DNA of 64,000 nt from Azonexus sp. (GTDB lineage Bacteria; Pseudomonadota; Gammaproteobacteria; Burkholderiales; Rhodocyclaceae), in NCBI GenBank assembly GCA_030696345.1, contig JAUYSK010000024.1, forward strand, positions 175,566-239,565, in the 5' to 3' direction. Below are positions 41,837 to 51,139 of the stretch, one piece after another. Under the pieces are notes generated by a model that saw only the letters and a list, made by a program, of their open reading frames with translations, was not told the origin of the DNA and did no database searches. A program made the translations under genes and the position numbers. The stretch's first letter is position 1. Every line of letters starts with the position of its first letter.

Positions 41837-42412
41837 AACCCGGCAACAAATGCAAATCGCCTGAATAAATCGATCCGCTGAAAGCAAGCTGACCGACAAA
41901 AATGGTAAAGTCATTTCCGCGCCATTAACCATTCACATATTAGGGATATGGCACAATCGACTGCCACCCGACAGGTGACCATCAGCCAGCCATGGCGCCA
42001 CAACAAGCCCGGATACTTTTCATTCACTAATGCTTAAGCCAAAGCGCTCTCGCCGCCGATTCGTCAAGCTCCTTGGTGGGCTTGGTGCGGCCTGGGCCTT
42101 GCCCGCTTGCGAGAGCTTGGCTGACAAGCCGGTTTCCATCGCTTCTCACGTCTGGGTAGGCTACGAACCCATGTTTCTGGCGCGTAGCGAAGGCTGGCTG
42201 GATGAAAAGCAGGTTCGGATTTTCGAAACGACGGCCGCCACCGAATCCATGCGGGCGCTGGCCGAAGGCAAGGTGGAAGGCGCTGCACTGACCCTCGACG
42301 AGGTATTCAAGGCACGCCAGGAGGGCCAGAATCTCACGGTCGTGATGATCTACAACATTTCGGTGGGCGCCGACATGCTGCTGGCCCGTGCCGGTATCGC
42401 TTCACTGGCCGA
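41837..42412 (+). repeat. Direct repeat copy 1: upstream region and first part of a binding-protein gene
   Basis: This 576-bp stretch repeats at 44957-45542. Similarity starts at AACCCGGCAACAAATGC in both and ends at TCACTGGCCGA in both. From ~42045 on the copies differ at about 15 of 365 positions, mostly silent; the part before the gene is less alike, with small gaps. Copy 1 borders draG; copy 2 borders a transposase remnant. Confidence 0.88.
42030..42412 (+). pseudogene. Truncated NrtA/SsuA-like binding-protein gene (5' part)
   Basis: The first ~128 codons match the intact gene at 45112 with only about two residue changes after the divergent start. They include the Tat/lipoprotein-like signal SRRRFVKLLGGLGAAWALPAC and HVWVGYEPMFLARSEGWLDE. 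At 42412 the match stops and the frame runs into unrelated DNA to 42557. About two thirds of the protein is missing, so it cannot be a working binding protein. Nearly all base changes against the intact copy are silent, so the copy may have been functional before truncation. Confidence 0.85.
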
Positions 42413-42565
42413 ACGGTCTGTTTTGGTTGGGCTTCGAAAGAAGGCGGATGCGAAGCGCAAACCTGCGTTTTCAAGGGCGAACGCGCCGAGATTCGAGAGC
42501 AATCTGTGCATCATGTGCTGCACGGCTTGCTTCAGCGATTCTCAACTTCGACACTGAACGCCTGA
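42413..42565 (+). pseudogene. 3' remnant of a pncC/cinA-type nicotinamide-nucleotide amidase gene
   Basis: Starting exactly at the junction, one frame reads TVCFGWASKEGG..., then CVFKGERAEIREQSVHHVLHG and a stop at 42563. This matches the C-terminal ~50 residues of CinA/PncC proteins (TVWFAFA... FSGDRDAVRRQA... ALQ in the E. coli protein as I recall it). The first ~115 residues are missing. It is a truncated relic and shows that the junction at 42412/42413 joins two unrelated genes. Confidence 0.72.
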
Positions 42566-42568
42566 GAC

Positions 42569-42619
42569 GCTGATTTTCCGCTTGTTGCGGTCAACCGCCA
42601 AAAAGAGCCAAAAATCAGC
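42569..42619. terminator. Inverted repeat between convergent gene ends
   Basis: Nine-bp arms GCTGATTTT/AAAATCAGC enclose an inner GCGGT/ACCGC hairpin. It lies between the pncC relic and the LivK-like gene, which both end here, so a bidirectional terminator is likely. Confidence 0.5.
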
Positions 42620-42621
42620 AA

Positions 42622-43767
42622 TTAGTGAATAAAGCGGCCATCTCGGCTGACGATCGATAAATCAACAAAGCGCGAGCCTTCATGATCGCCGGGCACGTAG
42701 CGCACTCCAACCCCGCCGAGATCATAACGCGACGACTCCAGCGAGCGGATCAACCCTGCCCGCGTCAGATCTCCGCCGGCCGCGCGCAAACCCTTGACCA
42801 GGGCCTTGGCCGTCATGTAGCCCTCAAGGGCGCCATAGCTATATTCCTGCTTGCTGTTCGCTTTCAGCAAGGCATCCTGATACTCGCGCGAGATCAGATG
42901 CTTGCGCTCGGCCGGGCTCGGCACCACCTGTGAAAACACCATTCCGGCTGCCATCGGGCCAAGAGCACCGGCGATCTGCGTCGAGCCTGAATTGACGCCC
43001 ATGAAATTGGTCTTCAGTCCGGCCGCGCGAGCCTTCTGAATGAACTTCAGGTAAAAGTCGCTGGAGCCGTGGTTGAACAACATATCGGGCTTTTTGTCGG
43101 CAAGCAGCTTGAGCATCGTATCGATCTCGCCATCCTTGGCATCACCTTTGAACGGAATCGCCACGGCCAGCTGCATTCCCAACTCGGCGCTGATGGCTTT
43201 GACGTTTTCCAGATGGCTGAGTCCTACTTCCGAGTCAGAATGTAAAAACCCTACCGATTTCAAGCCAGTTGTTTTCCCCCACTGTATCAGGGCGCGGAAT
43301 TCATCGCGGTGCTCGGCACGCACCGGAAAAACATAGGGCTGATAGGGACGGCGCATGGTTGGCGAACCGGCCATTGGCCCGAAAAAGGGCACTTTGAGCT
43401 CGCCGGCAACCTTCATGACGCCATTGGAGGGACCACCCTCAATCGAACCAAACAAAATGAAAACGCCATCAGCCACCAATTGCCTGGCGTTGGCCTCGGC
43501 TTTGGTGCTGTTGTTGTCATCATCAAGCACGCGCAGGACAATTTTCCGGCCATTAATGCCGCCTGCAGCGTTAGCCGCATCGACATACAAACGGACACCC
43601 TCAGCAGCTGCCAAACCGTAAGCATTTTTGCCTCCCTGCAGGGCAATGCTCTGGCCGATGAGGATTTCCCTGTCGCTGACGCCGGTTTCGGCAAGGCTGA
43701 CCTGAATCATCAGAGCGCTGCAGGAGGCAGCAATCCAGAATTTACGGAAGAAAGATAGAGTGCTCAT
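42622..43767 (-). CDS. LivK-type periplasmic ABC substrate-binding protein
   Basis: 381 residues. An N-terminal signal (FFRKFWIAASCSALMIQVSLAE) precedes a type I periplasmic binding fold (Peripla_BP_6): ILIGQSIALQGGKNAYGLAAAEGVRLYVDAANAAGGINGR, FGSIEGGPSNGVM, GSPTMRRPYQPYVFPVRA. Such proteins bind branched-chain amino acids or similar amides. No permease or ATPase gene is near, so it is an orphan, possibly carried in with the surrounding foreign segment (42413-44956). GAGTATCC precedes the ATG, a weak ribosome site. Confidence 0.82.
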   Translation of the reverse strand: MSTLSFFRKFWIAASCSALMIQVSLAETGVSDREILIGQSIALQGGKNAYGLAAAEGVRLYVDAANAAGGINGRKIVLRVLDDDNNSTKAEANARQLVADGVFILFGSIEGGPSNGVMKVAGELKVPFFGPMAGSPTMRRPYQPYVFPVRAEHRDEFRALIQWGKTTGLKSVGFLHSDSEVGLSHLENVKAISAELGMQLAVAIPFKGDAKDGEIDTMLKLLADKKPDMLFNHGSSDFYLKFIQKARAAGLKTNFMGVNSGSTQIAGALGPMAAGMVFSQVVPSPAERKHLISREYQDALLKANSKQEYSYGALEGYMTAKALVKGLRAAGGDLTRAGLIRSLESSRYDLGGVGVRYVPGDHEGSRFVDLSIVSRDGRFIH

Positions 43768-43858
43768 GGATACTCCTTAACGGCAGTTTTGTCAGTCAGT
43801 TCAGAAGGATAGGAAATCCAATGGGCTTTCAGGAAGTATGGTTGACGCCGGGTGCGGC

Positions 43859-43902
43859 CGTCAATCGCCGATTTCGGTCCGGCATGTGTCGCGATTGACG
43901 GA
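43859..43902. repeat. Inverted repeat with 11-bp arms beside the transposase remnant
   Basis: CCGTCAATCGC at 43859-43869 and GCGATTGACGG at 43892-43902 are perfect complements with a 22-bp spacer. It lies 28 bp left of the 54-bp palindrome, in the 234-bp gap between the LivK-like gene and the transposase relic. Purpose unknown. Confidence 0.6.
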
Positions 43903-43929
43903 AAGGCGCCCCAAATGGGACCGCAAGCA

Positions 43930-43983
43930 CTGCCTGATGCATGGAGAGTGGCCGCCGGCGGCCACTCTCCATGCATCAGGCAG
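43930..43983. repeat. Perfect 54-bp palindrome without spacer
   Basis: Two 27-bp arms, centre between 43956 and 43957 at GCCGCC/GGCGGC, outer ends CTGCCTGATG and CATCAGGCAG. It lies 18 bp past the stop codon of the IS91-type transposase. On the minus strand CTTG follows two bases beyond it, the kind of tetranucleotide that flanks the replication-origin end of IS91 elements. It may therefore be that end, or the product of an inverted junction. Such palindromes are unstable and can also be assembly errors. Confidence 0.75.
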
Positions 43984-44001
43984 GAGCATCCCCCACCCCG
44001 C

Positions 44002-44955
44002 CTACCAGGCGATGCGCGGTGGCTGGGTGGATTCGCCGATGTGGTCGAGGATCTTCTTCACGGTGCCGGCATCGTTGATGAAGGCGATGATCCGCATCTG
44101 ACTGTGGCAGATCGGGCAACTCAGCGGCAGGGCTTCATAGATGCGCGCCAGCAGTATTGCCCACAGATACCGGGCCACTGCACGATGGCGGGGCTCTTCG
44201 CGGGATGCCGCAGAAGTTGCCGGGCCGCGAAGCGGCATCCCCGGTACGCATAGCGCCGGCGCTGGCGGCACGGCGGCAGGGGCGAGCGCCGTCAGCACAG
44301 CGCGCAGCGATGCATTGGGCGCCAGCACACCATAGTAGCGATGACGATGCGCACGCGGTGGCGGCACCAGCGCGGCGATCTTCGTGATCAGTTCGAGTGG
44401 TGTCAGCACCAGCGCCGCAGGGCGTGTGCCGGACGCTGTTCCGCGTGCCGCCTTGGGATTGCGGTAGACCAGATGCTCGGCATCACGCTGGTGCAGATGC
44501 TCCAGCGCGAAAGGCGGATGGGCACAGTAGCGCAGCAGACGTTCGAGCCCCGTCCGGTCGGCACCCTCGATGCGCACCGAGCCATCCACCGAAAAGCCAC
44601 CGTCGTGCGCCCAGCCGCGAATCTCGGCGGCGTCATCCTTGTCGATCAGGCCGCGCCTGACGAAGGTGGAGAGGACACGGATTCGCACGCGTGCCTGAAC
44701 GTCGGCGAACGCCGCCGCGTCGAGTCCGAGGGCGGCATGAAAGCTGACGCTCGGTGCCTCGTCCGGGGCATTGTCTGTATCGGCAGCCGACTCGATGACG
44801 CAGCAGTGGAAGTGCGCATGCTCGTTCAGGCTTGAGCCGAAACGGTGGATGAAGGCGACCGCACCGATTCGGGCGGTGACAGGGCAAGCCGGGCTATGCT
44901 CGCGCAGGCAGCGTTCCACCACGGACAGAAAAATGCGCAGGACCGTGCCTTGCAG
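44002..44955 (-). mobile_element. IS91-family transposase remnant, 5' truncated
   Basis: The minus-strand frame runs from the junction at 44955 (LQGTVLRIFLSVVERCLREHSP) to a stop at 44002, ~317 codons. It carries the IS91/IS801 pattern: RIGAVAFIHRFGSSLNEHAHFHCCVIESA with the HxH metal motif, LLRYCAHPPFA, and a C-terminal zinc-like SCPICHSQMRIIAFI. Intact relatives are longer at the N-terminus, which is missing here, cut exactly where direct repeat copy 2 begins. The GTG at 44922 is an accidental start. The element is dead but its 3' end and a palindrome remain. IS91 elements move by rolling-circle replication and can drag neighbouring DNA. Confidence 0.85.
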
Positions 44956-44956
44956 G

Positions 44957-45542
44957 AACCCGGCAACAAATGCAAATTGCCTGAAAAAATTGATTCACTG
45001 AAGGCAAGCTGGCCGTCAAAAATGGTAGAGTCATTTCCACGCTACCAACCATTCACATATTAGGGATCGGGCAACATCGACCGCTAACCGACATGTGACA
45101 ACCTCCAAGCCATGTCGGCCATGAACAACGCCGAAAGCCCGGACACCTTTCACCTGCCTATGCTCAGATCAAGCCGCTCTCGCCGCCGATTCGTCAAGCT
45201 CCTTGGTGGACTTGGTGCAGCCTGGGCCTTGCCCGCTTGCGAGAGCCTGGCTGACAAACCGGTTTCCATCGCTTCTCACGTCTGGGTAGGCTACGAACCT
45301 ATGTTTCTGGCGCGTAGCGAAGGCTGGCTGGATGAAAAGCAGGTTCGGATTTTCGAAACGACGGCCGCCACCGAATCCATGCGGGCGCTGGCGGAAGGCA
45401 AGGTGGAAGGCGCTGCACTGACCCTCGACGAGGTATTCAAGGCGCGTCAGGAGGGCCAGAAACTCACGGTCGTGATGATCTACAACATCTCGGCGGGCGC
45501 AGACATGCTGCTTGCCCGTGCCGGCATCGCGTCACTGGCCGA
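44957..45542 (+). repeat. Direct repeat copy 2: upstream region and first part of the intact binding-protein gene
   Basis: Counterpart of 41837-42412. Its left end abuts the truncated transposase; its right end continues into the intact gene. Copies 1 and 2 enclose 2,544 bp of probably foreign DNA. This copy has extra bases around the start codon region. Confidence 0.88.
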
Positions 45543-46149
45543 CCTCAAGGGAAAGCGCATCGGGTTTGAGCAAAGTTCGGTCGGCGAGCTGATGCTGTCC
45601 GAAATACTGCGCACCGGAAACCTGAGCCGCGACGACCTCAAACTGCTTCCACTAAGCGTCGACAAGCACCTTGAGGCCTGGAACAACAATCAGCTTGACG
45701 CCGCCGTCACCTATGAGCCGGTGGCCAGCGAATTGCTGGCACAGGGGGCGAGCAAGCTGTTCGACAGCCGGCAAATCCCGAACACCATCATTGATGTGCT
45801 GGCCATGCGCACCGATGTCCTTGATAGCCACGCCAGCGCCATTCGCCAACTGATCCAGAGCCATTTCAAGGCGCTGGATCATCTGACCAGAAATCCGCAG
45901 GATGCCGCGTATCGCATGGCGGGCCACCTGAAACTGAAAGCCGAGGATGTCTTGCCCGCCTTCAAGGGCCTGGTGCTCCCGGATGCTGCCCACAATTACC
46001 GACTACTGGCCGGAACGACACCCGAATTGCTCGCCACGGCCCGCAAGCTGTCGGCAGTCATGGTAAAAAACAACTTGCTCAAGGAGAATGATTTTCTGAA
46101 CTCGCTAATTCGCGCCGATTTCCTGCCGGCGGAGGCGCGTGGCAGATGA
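45112..46149 (+). CDS. NrtA/SsuA/TauA-like substrate-binding protein
   Basis: 345 residues. The twin-arginine or lipoprotein signal SRRRFVKLLGGLGAAWALPAC lies at ~23-43; the preceding ~20 residues may not be translated, as a nearer ATG exists at 45160 (MLRSSRSRRR). Mature part: VSIASHVWVGYEPMFLARSEGWLDE, then LADLKGKRIGFEQSSVGELML and VTYEPVASELLAQGASKLFDS, all typical of the NMT1/SsuA type II binding fold for nitrate, sulfonates or thiamine precursors. No permease is near. Its stop overlaps the start of a hybrid kinase (ATGA), so it likely presents a ligand to that kinase. Confidence 0.83.
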   Translation: MSAMNNAESPDTFHLPMLRSSRSRRRFVKLLGGLGAAWALPACESLADKPVSIASHVWVGYEPMFLARSEGWLDEKQVRIFETTAATESMRALAEGKVEGAALTLDEVFKARQEGQKLTVVMIYNISAGADMLLARAGIASLADLKGKRIGFEQSSVGELMLSEILRTGNLSRDDLKLLPLSVDKHLEAWNNNQLDAAVTYEPVASELLAQGASKLFDSRQIPNTIIDVLAMRTDVLDSHASAIRQLIQSHFKALDHLTRNPQDAAYRMAGHLKLKAEDVLPAFKGLVLPDAAHNYRLLAGTTPELLATARKLSAVMVKNNLLKENDFLNSLIRADFLPAEARGR

Positions 46150-48854
46150 AGACAACCGGCCAGAGTTTCCTGCATTCACGCTGCCGCCAATGGCTGTTTT
46201 TGCTCTGCCTGTCGATTGCGACGCTGGGTGCCATCCCGGCCTATGGCGCCGAACCCGTCAGAATCGGCATTCTCTCCTTCCGCCCCAAAGCCCAAATGCT
46301 GGCGCAATGGCAACCGCTGGCCGTGGCACTGAAGCAAGCCATCCCGGATCGCGACTTTGTCGTGGACGCACTGAGCTATCCAGAAATGGATCTGGCGGTA
46401 GCCAGTCGCCAACTCGACTTTCTGATTACCAACCCCGGTCATTTTGTTCTGCTGAGCAGAACCATTGGTCTGTCGGCGCCACTCGCCACTCTGGTAATGG
46501 ATGAAAGCGGCGAACGCACCACGGTGTTTGGTGGCGTCATCTTCAGTCTCGCCGAACACACCGAGATCAATACTCTGGCTGATATCAAGGGCAAGACCGT
46601 GGCGACGACCATCGCTGAATCACTGGGCTCGTATCAGATGCAGGCCTACGAGTTCAGCCGGGCCGGCATTCGTCTGCCCCAGGACACCAAGCTGCTCGCG
46701 ACCGGCCTGCCCCAGGACAAGGTGGTCGATGCCGTACTTTCCGGGAAGGCGGAGGTCGGGCTTGTCCGTACTGGCATGCTTGAAGCGATGGCGCGCGAAG
46801 GCAAACTGGATCTGAACCGGATCAAGATTATCAATCGCCAGAATTTGCCGGGATTCCCAGTACAGGCATCGACGCGGCTTTACCCGGAATGGCCGCTGGT
46901 CTCACTGCCGCACATTGACGAAGAACTGGCCCGGCAGGTCGTCGCCGCACTTTTCATGCTGAAGGAAGATTCTGCCCTGACGCAATCGATGGGCATTCGT
47001 GGCTTTGCGGTACCCGCCGACTACACGCCGGTAGCTGACCTGCTCAGGGAATTACGCATGCCGCCGTTCGAGGCGACACCGACCTTCACCGTCCGGGATG
47101 TCTGGACCCAGTATCGCTGGCCTATCGTTGCCGGGTTGCTCGCGCTCGGCCTGATCCTGGTGCTGGGGGTTCGGCTGCTCCTGACCCGGCGCGAACTTCA
47201 ATCGCAGCACCGCACCGTACTGGAGCAGAAGCGACAACTGCAGGAGAGTGAAAAACGCTTTGAACTGGCCGTCGAGGGCGCCGAAGAAGGCATCTGGGAT
47301 ACTGACCTCGTTACCGGCCAGATGTATCACTCGCCCCGGATGAGGGAGATGCTCGGCTATACGGAACAGGAACTCCCGGCAAGCAATGAGGCCTGGGAGG
47401 CGATCATGCATCCGGAGGATCTGGCGACGCTGTGGAAGCGAATTACCGATCACTACAAATCTCCCGATCACGATTACCGGAATACCGTCCGGATGCGCCA
47501 CCGGGACGGTAGCTGGCGCTGGATTCTCAGTCGCGGCAGGGCCTCACGAGATGCGAATGGCCGCGCCATCCGCTTCACCGGCACCCACATGGATGTGACC
47601 GAGCGCATGCAGGCCGAAGCGGAACTGACTCGCCACCGGGACCATCTGGAAGAACTGGTCGGGGAGCGTACCGCTGCCCTTTCCATCGCCAAGGAAGCCG
47701 CCGAATCAGCCAGTCGCGCCAAGAGCACCTTCCTCGCCAACATGAGCCATGAATTGCGGACACCGATGAACGCGATCATGGGCATGACCGACCTTGCCCT
47801 TCGCCGCGCCACGGACACCCGGCAGATTGATCAGCTCAATAAAGTGACCATCGCCTCCCGGCATTTGCTGGCCGTCATCAACGACATCCTCGATATTTCC
47901 AAAATCGAAGCGGAACGGCTGAGGCTGGAACAGATCGATTTTCAGCTGGGCAGCATTCTGGAGAACCTGCGCAGCCTGCTTGGCCAGACCGCCAGCGAAA
48001 AAGCGCTGGCCTTCACCGTCGAAATCCCGGATGGGCTGGCCCGTCAAACGTTGCGCGGCGACCCGCTGCGTCTGGGTCAGATCCTGATCAATCTCGCCGG
48101 CAATGCCATCAAATTTACTGCGGCGGGCAGCGTTGCGGTACACGTGCTCCCCAGCGAAGAAACCGCCCACGACCTGCTGCTGCGGATCGAAGTGCGAGAC
48201 ACCGGGATCGGCATTTCAGCTGAGGATCAGAAGCGCCTGTTCACGGCTTTTGAACAGGCGGACGGCTCGACGACCCGAAAATATGGCGGCAGCGGACTGG
48301 GACTGGCGATCTGCAGGCGACTGGCGCAGATGATGGGGGGCAATATTGGCGTCGAAAGCCAGGTCGGGGCTGGCAGCACCTTCTGGTTCACTGCCCGTCT
48401 TGAAAAAGCTGCAAAGCCTGCAGGATCGATGTCCGAACAGCCAACAGCCTCGGCCGAAGCGCAAATAAGAGCCCATTTCACCGGCACCCGGGTTCTTCTG
48501 GTCGAAGATGAGCCGATCAATCAGGAAGTCTCGCAGGGATTCCTCGAAGAGGTCGGGCTACGGGTCGATCTGGCCGAGAATGGACTGGAGGCAGTTGAAA
48601 TGGCCAGGGATGTCGACTACGCCCTGATCCTGATGGACATGCAGATGCCGAGAATGAACGGTATCGAGGCGACACGGGCGATCCGCGCCCTTCCCGGCCG
48701 CGAAAAAACGTTGATTCTCGCAATGACCGCCAATGCCTTCGAGGAAGATCGTCAGCGTTGCCTCGACGCCGGCATGAAAGACCACATCGGCAAGCCGGTT
48801 GATCCTGACCAGCTTTTTGAAACTTTGCTCAAATGGTTGTCGCAGACGAAGTAA
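46146..48854 (+). CDS. Hybrid histidine kinase with built-in PhnD-like sensor domain
   Basis: 902 residues. Signal/anchor (~15-35), then a PhnD-like periplasmic binding domain (~37-300; [34 protein letters not shown]), a membrane segment ([18 protein letters not shown], ~322-340), PAS/PAC (~365-490), HisKA ([19 protein letters not shown], ~530), an ATPase domain ([19 protein letters not shown]) and a receiver ([24 protein letters not shown]). The sensor domain is of the same kind as the separate protein at 20301. Translation is coupled to the binding protein upstream. The output is unknown. Confidence 0.9.
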   Translation: MKTTGQSFLHSRCRQWLFLLCLSIATLGAIPAYGAEPVRIGILSFRPKAQMLAQWQPLAVALKQAIPDRDFVVDALSYPEMDLAVASRQLDFLITNPGHFVLLSRTIGLSAPLATLVMDESGERTTVFGGVIFSLAEHTEINTLADIKGKTVATTIAESLGSYQMQAYEFSRAGIRLPQDTKLLATGLPQDKVVDAVLSGKAEVGLVRTGMLEAMAREGKLDLNRIKIINRQNLPGFPVQASTRLYPEWPLVSLPHIDEELARQVVAALFMLKEDSALTQSMGIRGFAVPADYTPVADLLRELRMPPFEATPTFTVRDVWTQYRWPIVAGLLALGLILVLGVRLLLTRRELQSQHRTVLEQKRQLQESEKRFELAVEGAEEGIWDTDLVTGQMYHSPRMREMLGYTEQELPASNEAWEAIMHPEDLATLWKRITDHYKSPDHDYRNTVRMRHRDGSWRWILSRGRASRDANGRAIRFTGTHMDVTERMQAEAELTRHRDHLEELVGERTAALSIAKEAAESASRAKSTFLANMSHELRTPMNAIMGMTDLALRRATDTRQIDQLNKVTIASRHLLAVINDILDISKIEAERLRLEQIDFQLGSILENLRSLLGQTASEKALAFTVEIPDGLARQTLRGDPLRLGQILINLAGNAIKFTAAGSVAVHVLPSEETAHDLLLRIEVRDTGIGISAEDQKRLFTAFEQADGSTTRKYGGSGLGLAICRRLAQMMGGNIGVESQVGAGSTFWFTARLEKAAKPAGSMSEQPTASAEAQIRAHFTGTRVLLVEDEPINQEVSQGFLEEVGLRVDLAENGLEAVEMARDVDYALILMDMQMPRMNGIEATRAIRALPGREKTLILAMTANAFEEDRQRCLDAGMKDHIGKPVDPDQLFETLLKWLSQTK

Positions 48855-48864
48855 TCGGCTTGCT

Positions 48865-49305
48865 TCAGGCAGCTTTCCGCAGCAATTTGAGGCAGGCCAG
48901 AGAAGCCGCCAGATCAAGGGCGCTGGAATCGTCAAAGTTCCTCAACGCTGGATTGCCCCCCTTTTCCAGCAGCAGTTTGACCAGATCCGGTTTGCTGTTC
49001 GAAGAAACATACATCAGGCAACTGGCGCCATTGCCATTTTGCTGATCGATCTCGATGCCGGCTGAAATCAGGCGTTCGATCAATGCGTGGCTGCCGTTGT
49101 AGCAGGCCAGCCACAGGGCGTTGCAGCCATCGGCATTGAGCGCGTTGAAGTCGACGTCGAGGCTCAGCAGTTCCTCGACAATATCCAGACTACCAAGCTT
49201 GGCTGCCCGCATCAGCGGCGTAAAGCGGCCGTCAGCCTGCGGCGCGTTGATATCACCCGGGGTGAAACCGTGTTCTGCGAGAAAAGCGGCGAGCTGGGGA
49301 CTCAT
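48865..49305 (-). CDS. Small ankyrin-repeat protein
   Basis: 146 residues with about four ankyrin units: GRFTPLMRAAKLGSLDIVEELLSLDVDFNA, GCNALWLACYNGSHALIERLISAGIEI, GASCLMYVSSNSKPDLVKLLLEKGGNPA and a half unit. Ankyrin repeats mediate protein contact. The start overlaps the SagB-like gene by 4 nt, so it is the last gene of that minus-strand operon. A role in binding a nitrogenase-linked partner is only a guess. Confidence 0.85.
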   Translation of the reverse strand: MSPQLAAFLAEHGFTPGDINAPQADGRFTPLMRAAKLGSLDIVEELLSLDVDFNALNADGCNALWLACYNGSHALIERLISAGIEIDQQNGNGASCLMYVSSNSKPDLVKLLLEKGGNPALRNFDDSSALDLAASLACLKLLRKAA

Positions 49306-50978
49306 GAGTTTTCCTGGTGTCGTTGAGGGTACGGCGGCCCGGTTTCGATGCGCTCATCGCTGATCGGCGTGCCAACCGTGAAGTGATAAACACTCTGGTA
49401 GCGCTGGCCGGTCAGGCCGACCAATTGATGCACCGGATCATCAAAAAAGCAGCCGATGCCTGTACCGCGCACGCCAGCCGCTTCGGCTTCGAGATAAAGC
49501 ACCTGCCCGACCAGCCCGGCTTCGCGCAGCAAATTTCGGTAATTTTGGCCGTCCACCGCGCCCCGAAGGAAGTCACCTTGGGTGGCAGCACTCTCGAATT
49601 CGCCGAGCATGCCCAGCGAAAAAGCGCTGGTCGAGGCAATGTCCTGATGACATGAAAGCGAGCGGGCCAAACGTTGCAATTCCTGTAGCCCTACGGCAGC
49701 GAGCTGGATCAGGCCGAGATGGGACGGGCAGTCGGCATCGAATTCAGCGACCAGACGGTGCTCGGCAAATCGCCCGTCGGCTGGCGCCAGCGCAATTGCG
49801 AGTTCGCTGGCGGCGGCGGGAGTTCGCGGCAACAGGTAGAGGCCACTGGGCAATCCATCAACGCGCAGCACAAAGAGCAACAGATGAATGCGGGGAGGCG
49901 TCAGCTGACTCAGCCAAGGCAGTTCCGGCCGGGGCAACAGGGCATCGAGCAATCGATAAAAGCTGGCCTTGGGCAGCGTCTGCCGCGGGTCAAAGCGCTG
50001 GGCACTGCGGCGCTGGCGGATGATTGCGGCGGCGCCCGCCGTCGTCGGGTGCGGCGCCAGGGGTGGCAACGAGGCGATGTGCAGCGGCTCCGGAGCAAAG
50101 ACAGTCTCGCGGCTGGCAACGGCGACCTGATCGATCACCGGCCAGCGGTAGCCCGGCGACGGATCGATGCGGCTGGGTTTGCCTTGCCAGATGGCGGCAT
50201 TCAGCCAATTGTTCAACGCCTCGGCAGCCGGAGGCGCATTCAGACCCGGTCCGCGCAGGGCGAGCAGGATTTCCGGTTCTTCGGTTTCCGTAAAGTTGTA
50301 ACGCGACGGGGGGAAATCCTCAGGGCGATCCAGGCCGAGGCAGTGGCGCAATTCCTCGCCATTGATGGCAAGCGGCACCACTTCCCAACCGAGCAGCGCG
50401 GCGGAGTAGGACAAAGCCCCGATGGCATGACCGACATCGAGTTGGCAGTAGCGGAAGGCACGTTCGCCGTATTTCCAGGCTTCGCGCCACATGATGCTGG
50501 ACAGGCCAACGGCCAGCCAGGTCGGCGCCGCCCCCGGCGCGATCAGGGCGCGGCCTTCGAGGGCATGGTTTTCCGGGTCGTAGTGATGCAGACCATCGGC
50601 CAGGCCGACAATGCCGCCGGCCAGGACGTAGGCCTCAACCGGGTGCAAATTGCCGGATGACGGATTGCAACGTAAGGCCCAGCGGTTCGGCCCCCAGCTT
50701 TTCCAGGCAGAGAGGCCAAAGGCCAGTTCGAGCAGCGCACCGAGATTGTTCAGATCCGGCGCGACCTGGTTTTTGGGCTTTTCAGGCAGTTGACCGTAGC
50801 AACGTTCGTAGCGGTCGCCAGACAGCGGCAATTCAAGCAGCGGCGCCCCGGAATAATGGCGAAAGGCCGCCGGCTGGGCATCCCAGTCGAGTTGCCCGGG
50901 GCCTTCGGCATAGGCCTCGAAACGATGTTTGGTGCGGGCGTGGTAGGCACGCACGACGTCTTGCAGGGAATTTTCCAC
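49302..50978 (-). CDS. SagB-type double nitroreductase-fold oxidoreductase
   Basis: 558 residues from the GTG at 50978, nine bases after GGAAAG. Two nitroreductase-like halves are visible: LRCNPSSGNLHPVEAYVLAG with SIMWREAWKYGERAFRYCQLDVGHAIGALSYSAALLGW (~100-215), and IIRQRRSAQRFDPRQTLP with LAVGLQELQ... GLVGQVLYLEAEAAGVRGTGIGCFFDDP (~320-540). The first half has the flavin-site residues of SagB/ThcOx enzymes, which oxidise azolines to azoles in peptide natural products. No precursor peptide or cyclodehydratase is visible nearby, so the substrate is open. It may be the fourth gene of the NifA-controlled SIR2 operon, though 161 bp separate it from the haemerythrin gene. Confidence 0.82.
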   Translation of the reverse strand: MENSLQDVVRAYHARTKHRFEAYAEGPGQLDWDAQPAAFRHYSGAPLLELPLSGDRYERCYGQLPEKPKNQVAPDLNNLGALLELAFGLSAWKSWGPNRWALRCNPSSGNLHPVEAYVLAGGIVGLADGLHHYDPENHALEGRALIAPGAAPTWLAVGLSSIMWREAWKYGERAFRYCQLDVGHAIGALSYSAALLGWEVVPLAINGEELRHCLGLDRPEDFPPSRYNFTETEEPEILLALRGPGLNAPPAAEALNNWLNAAIWQGKPSRIDPSPGYRWPVIDQVAVASRETVFAPEPLHIASLPPLAPHPTTAGAAAIIRQRRSAQRFDPRQTLPKASFYRLLDALLPRPELPWLSQLTPPRIHLLLFVLRVDGLPSGLYLLPRTPAAASELAIALAPADGRFAEHRLVAEFDADCPSHLGLIQLAAVGLQELQRLARSLSCHQDIASTSAFSLGMLGEFESAATQGDFLRGAVDGQNYRNLLREAGLVGQVLYLEAEAAGVRGTGIGCFFDDPVHQLVGLTGQRYQSVYHFTVGTPISDERIETGPPYPQRHQENS

Positions 50979-51139
50979 TGTCAAAGGCTTTCCGGTAATG
51001 CAACAACCATGAATGAGGGCCGGGCATGTTCAAGGACAGGCGGTCGTAATCGGCAATGCAGCACCGAAACCTCCCTCATTGTCATAGACCATCCCGGCCC
51101 GCAGTTGTTCGCCTTCGCCCCAGAAACCGGGCAAGACAA

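Noticed and set aside
41949..41965. TGGCAC followed by CTGCC upstream of the truncated binding-protein gene
   Set aside because: The GG-to-GC spacing is one base too long, and the element is not kept in the second copy of the repeat.
42030..42557. A 175-residue protein
   Set aside because: Only the first ~128 codons belong to a binding-protein gene; the rest is read out of frame through a pncC/cinA relic. Treated as two pseudogenes.
50985..51139. Possible precursor peptide gene for the SagB-like enzyme
   Set aside because: The gap was read on both strands. The only small frame (starting near 51033) overlaps the SagB-like gene in another frame, and no Cys/Ser/Thr-rich core peptide was found.
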